38,308 bases of DNA, taken from an uncultured Nitrosomonadales bacterium (GTDB lineage Bacteria; Pseudomonadota; Gammaproteobacteria; Burkholderiales; Gallionellaceae). This document shows, one piece after another, positions 8,016-14,751 of the stretch (positions within the stretch are counted from its first letter, which is position 1; each line of letters starts with the position of its first letter). The notes under the pieces are model-generated. The model made no database searches. It saw only the letters and a program-made list of their open reading frames with translations, and had not been told where the DNA came from. The stretch lies in NCBI GenBank assembly GCA_903878125.1, contig CAIRGS010000101.1:1-38308 (forward strand), given 5' to 3'. The translations under genes were made by a program, and so were the position numbers.

Positions 8016-8072
8016 CTACGTTCAAGTGGGACTTGCGCAAAAGCGCGCAGCGGCTTAGTTCCATGCTAGCCG
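8016..8072 (+). other. Degenerate (fossil) attC site
   Basis: CTACGTTCAAGTGGGACTTGCGCAAAAGCGCGCAGCGGCTTAGTTCCATGCTAGCC aligns to the attC at 6899-6961, but the terminal GTTRGGC core is changed to GCTAGCC. Confidence 0.6.
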
Positions 8073-8185
8073 AAAGAAATGTCAGGTCAACTATAGGGCG
8101 TCTCTATAAACTGCCCATAGAATTTACACGCTATGTCAGCCAGCTGTCGCTGTGAAATGTTATATTCCGGTGCGATCATGAACGA

Positions 8186-8356
8186 GTGGCAAGCGATGAG
8201 AAAAGTAAAGCAACCCGGATTGCTGATATGGCCGAACGGACAAACAAGTTGACCAAGATGGGCGACCCGCTGGTTGGATTGAACGCCAAGATTGACTTGG
8301 AAGCCTTTCGCCCCGACCTGAACAGAATCCATGAGAAAGAGCGCAAGAGCAACGCG
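8186..8356 (+). pseudogene. N-terminal remnant of an IS5-family transposase
   Basis: NKLTKMGDPLVGLNAKIDLEAFRPDLNRIHEKERKSNA matches the IS5-type transposase N-terminal pattern; then truncated. Confidence 0.75.
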
Positions 8357-8419
8357 TGCTGCCACATTGACCGAAGAGCAGATTGAATTACAATTTTAGT
8401 TATAGCGAAGGAGTAATCC

Positions 8420-8674
8420 ATGGCAAACATTCGACATTATTTTGATGCGGGTTCATTGCTCGTCATCTTAATAACACTTGCTCTTTTCCTGGCCGCGCTC
8501 TACTTCACTGGGTTTACTCACGATCTATTACTCGAAGCTGGTGTATTTCTGGTGTCGGTGAAGTTGATCTTGATGTCGTACAAAAATGCAGTTGTATCAG
8601 ATAAGCTGCATAATGAGTTGGCTGAGATTCGTTCCCTGATACAAGAAATGAATAACAAATCGAGGTCAAATTAA
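8420..8674 (+). CDS. Small membrane protein (two predicted TM segments, coiled-coil-like tail)
   Basis: MANIRHYFDAGSLLVILITLALFLAALYFTGFTHDLLLEAGVFLVSVKLILMSYKNAVVSDKLHNELAEIRSLIQEMNNKSRSN; SD-like aaggag upstream. Confidence 0.7.
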   Translation: MANIRHYFDAGSLLVILITLALFLAALYFTGFTHDLLLEAGVFLVSVKLILMSYKNAVVSDKLHNELAEIRSLIQEMNNKSRSN

Positions 8675-8853
8675 AGCCTGACGGGTAAGGTTGGATTGTG
8701 ATCGCGAAGAGAGCCACAATCTGAGCCGTTTGTTCTACAAGCCCGGTGAGGGCAATGGGGGGACGGAAAATGCAGAGTATGCGGCGGCGCTGATGCCTGC
8801 ATTTATTGTCCCAAATAGCGCAGTGAATTCAAACGTTAAGTTAGTGGAGACTC

Positions 8854-9294
8854 ATGATGCAAGACTTTCCTCATCACTACCGAGTTGCGGCGAATGCGGT
8901 TCCAGATGGCGATGTTAGCCTTTCGGCAGAGAAGCTGGAAACACTAGCTTCGGCACCACCGCAGGAGTTCGGTGGGCCCGGAGATCGTTGGTCCCCCGAG
9001 ACACTATTGGTGGCGGCTGTCGCGGATTGCTTTATTCTCGGTTTTCGGGCCATCGCCAAGGCTTCGAAGTTATCGTGGTTGTCGTTGAACTGTGACGTCG
9101 AAGGTACCCTCGAACGCATGGAAGGAACGATGAAGTTCACAGAGTTCAAGGTGAATGCCGTGCTTATCTTGCCCGCAGATACAGACGAGCAAAGAGCACG
9201 ACGCATACTTGAGAAAGCCGAAGAGAGCTGTCTAATTACAAACTCTCTATCCGGCGCAACACACTTGCATGCCGTGGTGTTGGTCAAGCCCTAG
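8854..9294 (+). CDS. OsmC/Ohr family protein
   Basis: FGGPGDRWSPETLLVAAVADCFILGFRAIAKASKLSWLSLNCDVEGTLER...ILEKAEESCLITNSLSGATHLHAVV; OsmC pattern with two Cys. Confidence 0.9.
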   Translation: MMQDFPHHYRVAANAVPDGDVSLSAEKLETLASAPPQEFGGPGDRWSPETLLVAAVADCFILGFRAIAKASKLSWLSLNCDVEGTLERMEGTMKFTEFKVNAVLILPADTDEQRARRILEKAEESCLITNSLSGATHLHAVVLVKP

Positions 9295-9304
9295 TCATGA
9301 CGCA

Positions 9305-9363
9305 ACCTAACAATGAAATGAAGCCCGGTTGGGCTTGGCAGACGAGGAATTCGAACGTTAGTT
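9305..9363 (+). other. Probable attC site
   Basis: ACCTAAC...AAGCCCggttGGGCTT...AACGTTAGTT after the OsmC stop. Confidence 0.55.
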
Positions 9364-9480
9364 AGCAAAACCAGAGTAAAGCAGGCCCTAAAAAACTCAT
9401 CACCCACTGGCAGATTTTGACTTATGCTTCATCCCCAAGGTCTGCATGTGGCGGCCCCGTCAATCTTGAAGGAGAACAAC

Positions 9481-9768
9481 ATGGCATATGGAATCGTTCA
9501 TTATTTTCCTGGTGGTACGAAAAATCAATACGAAGCAACAATCGCAGCAGTGCATCCAGGCGGAAGTGGTCTGCCTAGGGGCCAGACTTTCCACGCAGCT
9601 GGCGCATCAGCAGGGGGGTGGACAATCGTGGCTATTCACGATTCTCAGGAGAGTTGGGAGAAGTTCCGGGATGAAATTCTTTTGCCCCGAATGCAACAAG
9701 GTATCGAAGGCGGGTTCACTACCCCGCCAGAAGAGACAGCCTTTGAAGTCCACAACCTACTTTCGTAG
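9481..9768 (+). CDS. Small ABM-like (antibiotic biosynthesis monooxygenase fold) protein
   Basis: MAYGIVHYFPGGTKNQYEATIAAVHPGGSGLPRGQTFHAAGASAGGWTIVAIHDSQESWEKFRDEILLPRMQQGIEGGFTTPPEETAFEVHNLLS; SD aaggag upstream. Confidence 0.7.
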   Translation: MAYGIVHYFPGGTKNQYEATIAAVHPGGSGLPRGQTFHAAGASAGGWTIVAIHDSQESWEKFRDEILLPRMQQGIEGGFTTPPEETAFEVHNLLS

Positions 9769-9876
9769 CGCGGTTGGGCTTATATAAATTCGACGATTTG
9801 GTTATCGGCGGAAAGTCAATAATTGGAGCGGTAGTCGGGGGGCGTTCTTCAGCCGGATCGCGCCCCCAGCATGATG

Positions 9877-10755
9877 TTAGCCCCAGCTGTCCCCACTATC
9901 GCTAGAGCTATTATCAGCGATGTTTGAGTCGTCACTCCAGGAAGAGTTATCGGCTATGCCAAAGTCTGTGCCCCCCATGTCGTTGGAGGAGCCCCCCCAA
10001 GTGTCCGCAACAGGAGCCGCGCTGCTAGCGGCATTAGTAGCGCTATGCCCTCCATCCATGAAGCGATGAGCTAGAGCTTCAGCTGCCACCATACCCACGC
10101 CAACTGCAGCGCCGGTAGCAAGCCCCCCCATAATCCCGCTGCCTATCCCGCCGCCGGCAGGAGCTGCTCCGGGTGCCACTCCTGCGCCAGCCGCCGGTGC
10201 TGCGGCTGAGCCATAGCGTTGCATGGGCACGGGAGATGCGGAAGCGTTTTGGCTACCCGGTTGATAGTTGTTTGGAACATTTGCTGTGTTACGCGACTTA
10301 ATTGCGCGTATAACAAAAAATATTATCGCAGTTACACCCAACCCGAGGAATAGTATCCCCCATGGAAAACTGTTGCCTACTACAGATTGCACATTACTGA
10401 CCAGAGGTTGGCTAACACGATGGGCAGCGGCAATTCTATTTTTTAAGTCTTGCACAGCTTGTGGTTTGGCAAATGACAAATCTGGCTTCAAGCGTTCCGC
10501 GATATTCATCTCGGCTTCGGCTTGCCCCATTTGGCCTTGCTTGGCCAATATTTCTGCTTCTACAAAATGTGCCTTGGCACTGTTTGGATGCTCCTTAAGA
10601 ACTTTATCCATCATTTTTTGCGCGTCTGCCAACTTATTTGCGTGGGCTGCTTGATAGACTTGGTCGAGCGTTGGAGAGTCTTCCGCAAATGCAATCCCAT
10701 TCGAGAAGAGCATTGCGGTCAATAAAACTAATCCGTAAGTTACAGTTTTTAACAT
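9877..10755 (-). CDS. TPR-repeat exported/membrane protein with Gly/Ala-rich and Ser/Asp-rich C-terminus
   Basis: MLKTVTYGLVLLTAMLFSNGIAFAEDSPTLDQVYQAAHANKLADAQKMMDKVLKEHPNSAKAHFVEAEILAKQGQ...; central TM WGILFLGLGVTAIIFFVIRAIKS; SD ggagg before 10755. Confidence 0.8.
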   Translation of the reverse strand: MLKTVTYGLVLLTAMLFSNGIAFAEDSPTLDQVYQAAHANKLADAQKMMDKVLKEHPNSAKAHFVEAEILAKQGQMGQAEAEMNIAERLKPDLSFAKPQAVQDLKNRIAAAHRVSQPLVSNVQSVVGNSFPWGILFLGLGVTAIIFFVIRAIKSRNTANVPNNYQPGSQNASASPVPMQRYGSAAAPAAGAGVAPGAAPAGGGIGSGIMGGLATGAAVGVGMVAAEALAHRFMDGGHSATNAASSAAPVADTWGGSSNDMGGTDFGIADNSSWSDDSNIADNSSSDSGDSWG

Positions 10756-10940
10756 TTCAAATCCTCCATGACATTCGTACTGATATATGTGTCCAAGTCT
10801 AGCTAAATTCAAGAGCAAAGTTACAATTTTTTGGCGAGCGTGCATCCTATTCTTGCCACTATAGAAAAACTTGCTACGCTTTTTGACGGGTTGCTACTTG
10901 GTTGCCTTGTCTGTCGTAAACCAGATTGTGAAATTCCACG

Positions 10941-11090
10941 ATGTCATACTGCCGGGTGACCGACCCCGACCTGGGCATCGACGTGGTGGCAGAAGGCATG
11001 CGCCAGAAAACGCTGAACGCAGTGCTCTGCAACTCCTTCGCATTCGGCGGCAGCAATGCCGTGCTCATTGCGTGCAGGTTTGAGGAATGA
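10941..11090 (+). pseudogene. C-terminal remnant of a beta-ketoacyl-ACP synthase
   Basis: MSYCRVTDPDLGIDVVAEGMRQKTLNAVLCNSFAFGGSNAVLIACRFEE*: KAS C-terminal NSFAFGGSNAVLI motif; no upstream KAS sequence. Confidence 0.7.
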
Positions 11091-11117
11091 GTAACGCCAC
11101 CATCCACTCCCGGAGAT

Positions 11118-11153
11118 GTTGGGCTTTATTTCATCAGTCTAACCGGGCTTTAA
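11118..11153 (+). repeat. Dispersed ~36-bp repeat, copy A
   Basis: gttgggctttatttcatcagtctaaccgggctttaa; inverted counterpart at 12477-12513. Confidence 0.65.
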
Positions 11154-11250
11154 CCCCTAGTTAGATCGCTGTTACTGAGAAAGTCTTAACTTATTTTTTC
11201 AGGTGTTAAGCCGGGGTTGAGGTGAAAGTGGCGACTTTACAGAGGCGTCT

Positions 11251-12354
11251 TTAAGGCTTTTGCGGAGACTCAATAGTCGCTAGTTTCGCCTGAATGGCTG
11301 AGTTCTGCGGGTCAAGCTCAAGGGCACGCCGATAACTGACGATCGCATCGCTTTGTCTGTCTTGCCCTTGCAGCACCAACCCATAATTGAGATGCAGTCC
11401 TGCCACTTGGTCGTTGATCAGCAACGCCCGCCCGATCAGCTCCATTGCCATGTCAAATTGCCCCCGATGGTAGTTAATCATTCCCAGAAGGTTCAATGCG
11501 GTCAGGTTATCAGGCTGAATAGAAAGTATTTTGTCACAGACTTGATGAGCCTCTGAAAGCTGATTGCTGCGTTGCAATTGCAACCCTTGCTTTTGAAGTG
11601 AATGTATGGTGTCGGCCAACTTAGTTCTTACATGTTTCCACTTTTCATATATCTTGGCTCGCCCTTTTTCCTTGAGTGCCTCGTCGACATTTGTTCCGGC
11701 ACCTGCTCCTGAAGAAAATTGGGTACACCGATAGTAGGCACTGATGCCATCGAAATGAATAAAAGGCGTCTGTATGGAAAGCTGAATCCAAAAATCCCAA
11801 TCTTCATAAATTTCCATTTCAACGTCGAATCGGCATCCTGCCTCAAGCAGATATCGATCAAACAAAACTGCATTAATCGCAATATAATTATGATGCAGCA
11901 AATTTAGCGAGTTGAACTGATTGTTGAACCGATTATTGTTGACGCCAGTTTCCGCCGTACCTGCCGCATTCACTAAGGCGACCCCGGTATAGACGACGTG
12001 CGCATCAGCGTTTTGCATCATAATTTCGGCAAGTTTCGCAATATGGCTCGGCCCGAAATAGTCATCGTCATCGAGAAAAATAATGAATTTCCCCCAAGCA
12101 TGGTCCAAACCTAAATTTGCTGCTGCACTGCGCTTCAGCGGCATACCACTACTAACAAAACGAAGCGGATACCGTCCGCAATATTGGTTTAACACGGGGT
12201 GATTTCGGCCAAGCGCATCTACCACGACCACCTCAATATTCGGATAGCTCTGGCCTGCGATGGAGTTAAGTGCTGCAGCAAGTTCAGTGCGTCCAATACT
12301 GCGGACAATGACGCTGACGAGCGGGTATTCAGTGGCAGTTATTGACATTTCCAA
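11251..12354 (-). CDS. GT2-family glycosyltransferase fused to C-terminal TPRs
   Basis: YPLVSVIVRSIGRTELAAALNSIAGQSYPNIEVVVVDALG...IIFLDDDDYFGPSHI...YEDWDFWIQLS; TPR units GLQLQRSNQLSEAHQVCDKILSIQPDNLTALNLLGMINYHRGQ... Confidence 0.9.
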   Translation of the reverse strand: MEMSITATEYPLVSVIVRSIGRTELAAALNSIAGQSYPNIEVVVVDALGRNHPVLNQYCGRYPLRFVSSGMPLKRSAAANLGLDHAWGKFIIFLDDDDYFGPSHIAKLAEIMMQNADAHVVYTGVALVNAAGTAETGVNNNRFNNQFNSLNLLHHNYIAINAVLFDRYLLEAGCRFDVEMEIYEDWDFWIQLSIQTPFIHFDGISAYYRCTQFSSGAGAGTNVDEALKEKGRAKIYEKWKHVRTKLADTIHSLQKQGLQLQRSNQLSEAHQVCDKILSIQPDNLTALNLLGMINYHRGQFDMAMELIGRALLINDQVAGLHLNYGLVLQGQDRQSDAIVSYRRALELDPQNSAIQAKLATIESPQKP

Positions 12355-12476
12355 TTTGGTTTTATCCTAAAGCGCGGAGGAATGTATGCCACAGCGACTG
12401 CGGTATATGTTGGATATATGGAACTTATTTTAAGGGCTTGCCTACTGGTTTTGTTGCAAGCGTTCCCGTAAGCAAA

Positions 12477-12513
12477 TTAAAGCCCGGTTGGATTGAATGA
12501 AATGAAGCCCAAT
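12477..12513 (-). repeat. Dispersed ~36-bp repeat, copy B (inverted relative to copy A)
   Basis: ttaaagcccggttggattgaatgaaatgaagcccaat; reverse complement aligns to 11118-11153. Confidence 0.65.
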
Positions 12514-12884
12514 ATCTCGCCGCTTATCATAACTATTTACTCCATCACCGCTTTGCTGACCCCAATCCCACGCGCATTATGCGCGCAGTTCTAACATTAC
12601 AATATTTTCTTTCGGCTTCTTCAAGCTTCCGCACTGCGCGACTTACCGTTCTGTGGTGTACCCCGAAATGATAATTTATAACGGTGTTCAATGGCTGGAG
12701 AGCTTATAAAATGGAGCTTGTATGTGGCGCGTAGTATCATGATGACGTGCTATTTAATCAAACCCCTCTAAGGACGGACAATAATTCCAGGCTGTTCATT
12801 TGCCGGGAATCTGCTGTTTTTTAAATGACGATGGCGTTGTCTGAAAATCAGGTAGCTAAACAGGATTTATAAAAGTATTCGTAA

Positions 12885-14105
12885 ATGAAGAAACATAATA
12901 TTGAACTAAATAAAAAATGGTTGGTTTTGGTGCTGAGCGTATTTCTTACTGCCTGTTCCATTTTCTCCAAGCCCAGGCCGCCAGTTGTGTCACGCCCTCA
13001 ACCAGTTGTGTTGCCTCCCAAAGTTGTACCAGCACCCGTAGCAGGAACGCCTGCCCCGTTGTTTATGGTGAGTAAGTGGGAGATGCTGCCGGATTGGCAA
13101 ACGCTCGACCTTGCATCCTCCCAAACTGCATTTCTGCAAAGCTGTCGTGTGTTGAAAAAAAAGCCGCACTGGCAGGAGGTATGTGTTCAGGCCGAACAAT
13201 TGGGGGTTAATGACAATGTCAGACTGCGTGCATTTTATGAAGAATGGTTTACTCCTTATCAACTGCTGAATCCGGACGGCAGCGAGCAGGGAATGATTAC
13301 CGGTTATTACGAGCCGTTGCTCAAGGGCAGCCGTTTCAAGACATCGCGCTTCCAATATCCTTTGTATGCCGCGCCGAATGATTTACTCACGATCGATCTG
13401 GGCGGAGCCTATCCGCAACTAAAAGACCTGCGCTTGCGTGGCCGCTTGCAGGGCAAACGCGTCGTGCCCTATTACAACCGTGCAGAAATCGATGCTGGTG
13501 TCGGAGCGTTCACGGGGAACGAATTGTTCTGGGTGGAGAATGAAATTGAGTTATTTTTTCTGCAAATCCAAGGTTCCGGGCGCATTGAATTGCCGGATGG
13601 CAAGCAGGTAAAAGTCGGTTATGCAGATCAAAATGGCTACCCTTATGTGTCCATCGGCAAAAAGTTGGTTGAAGCAGGCGAGCTTAAGCTTGAAGAAGCC
13701 TCCATGCAGGGCATTAAGGGTTGGGCCGAGAAAAATCCGGATAAAATTAATAAATTACTGGGACAGAATCCCAGCTACGTATTTTTACGCGAATTGCCGG
13801 ATGGTCTGTCCGCACCGTTGGGTGCGCTGGGCGTGCCACTTACCAAGGAATACAGCATTGCCGTAGATCCGCGCACCATCCCGCTGGGCGCGCCAGTCTT
13901 TCTCGCTACGACCTATCCCAATGATAGCGCACCACTTAACCGTTTGATGCTGGCGCAAGACACGGGCGGTGCCATCAAGGGCGCTGTGCGCGCGGATTTT
14001 TTCTGGGGCTTTGGCGAATTTGCGGGAGCGCAGGCGGGTAAGATGAAGCAACAAGGGCGGCTATGGGTGCTGTTTCCGAAAGGTGGGAAGCCGATGTTGA
14101 ATTGA
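12885..14105 (+). CDS. mltA: Membrane-bound lytic murein transglycosylase A
   Basis: Lipoprotein signal VLSVFLTACSIF; MITGYYEPLLKGSR...YSIAVDPRTIPLGAPVFLATTYP...LMLAQDTGGAIKGAVRADFFWGFGEFAGAQAGKMKQQGRLWVLFPK. Confidence 0.95.
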   Translation: MKKHNIELNKKWLVLVLSVFLTACSIFSKPRPPVVSRPQPVVLPPKVVPAPVAGTPAPLFMVSKWEMLPDWQTLDLASSQTAFLQSCRVLKKKPHWQEVCVQAEQLGVNDNVRLRAFYEEWFTPYQLLNPDGSEQGMITGYYEPLLKGSRFKTSRFQYPLYAAPNDLLTIDLGGAYPQLKDLRLRGRLQGKRVVPYYNRAEIDAGVGAFTGNELFWVENEIELFFLQIQGSGRIELPDGKQVKVGYADQNGYPYVSIGKKLVEAGELKLEEASMQGIKGWAEKNPDKINKLLGQNPSYVFLRELPDGLSAPLGALGVPLTKEYSIAVDPRTIPLGAPVFLATTYPNDSAPLNRLMLAQDTGGAIKGAVRADFFWGFGEFAGAQAGKMKQQGRLWVLFPKGGKPMLN

Positions 14106-14136
14106 GGATAAATTCATTGCTGGCTGTGCAAAGTAC

Positions 14137-14745
14137 CTATTCGTGATCCGGATTTTCATCAAGCAATTGTTTCACCGCCGCCATATCCGCTTGTCTCCCG
14201 ATCTTGCGGCTGCCACTGAACCTTGCATTCTCAGGCAGTACCGCGATATTCACCGGTACACCGGTTTCAGTTGTCAGCGTAAAACTGGGCACAGTTTGTT
14301 GCTTGCCCATGAGATGTATGGACCATTCACCGCCTTCAAAGGGCAGATTATGTTTGAGCAAAAACATCATCACGGCCTTTTCGTCATCGGAATAAACTAA
14401 AAGGTTAATATCTGATTGCTCGCCTGCCGTGCCGTTCAGCACGGAGCCAGAGAGGAATGGGTGAAAGGGTTCCAATAATTCCATAGCGGCGAGTGCCTGC
14501 TGGCGTAATTGGTGCAGGACAAGGGGGTGGCTTTCACTCTGATACAGGGCACGGAAGCTGCGCAACGCCATTTCAACTTCATCATTGCTAGGCAGGTGTT
14601 GAGTATCTTCCGCCCCCATTTGTTTGGCGGCCTTGCGTTTGGCAAACGCATAATCGGTAATGCCACCTTCGGCCATTAGACGCGCGGCGTGATGTGCGAG
14701 CTGTTCACGCATCAGGTCGCGCCGATGCACACGATCTTTACTCAT
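14137..14745 (-). CDS. Nucleotidyltransferase-domain-like conserved protein
   Basis: FHPFLSGSVLNGTAGEQSDINLLVYSDDEKAVMMFLLKHNLPFEGGEWSIHLMGKQQTVPSFTLTTETGVPVNIAVLPEN; GS...SDINL pattern. Confidence 0.65.
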   Translation of the reverse strand: MSKDRVHRRDLMREQLAHHAARLMAEGGITDYAFAKRKAAKQMGAEDTQHLPSNDEVEMALRSFRALYQSESHPLVLHQLRQQALAAMELLEPFHPFLSGSVLNGTAGEQSDINLLVYSDDEKAVMMFLLKHNLPFEGGEWSIHLMGKQQTVPSFTLTTETGVPVNIAVLPENARFSGSRKIGRQADMAAVKQLLDENPDHE

Positions 14746-14751
14746 CTTAAA

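Noticed and set aside
7865-8155. 96-aa + strand ORF
   Set aside because: Runs through the 3' end of the decayed GyrI-like gene and the fossil attC; the alternative frame gives the homologous protein, so this frame is spurious.
2898-9770. CRISPR array as explanation for the repeated GCGCAAAAGCGCG motifs
   Set aside because: Repeats are widely and irregularly spaced by whole genes and carry GCCTAAC/GTTAGGC ends, as attC sites do; no short regular spacers.
9820-9882. Possible extra attC or terminator (cggggggcg...cgcgccccc...gttagcc)
   Set aside because: Hairpin and a GTTAGCC are present, but no matching 5' core (RYYYAAC) was found and there is no T-tract; it overlaps the TPR gene stop, so it is not called.
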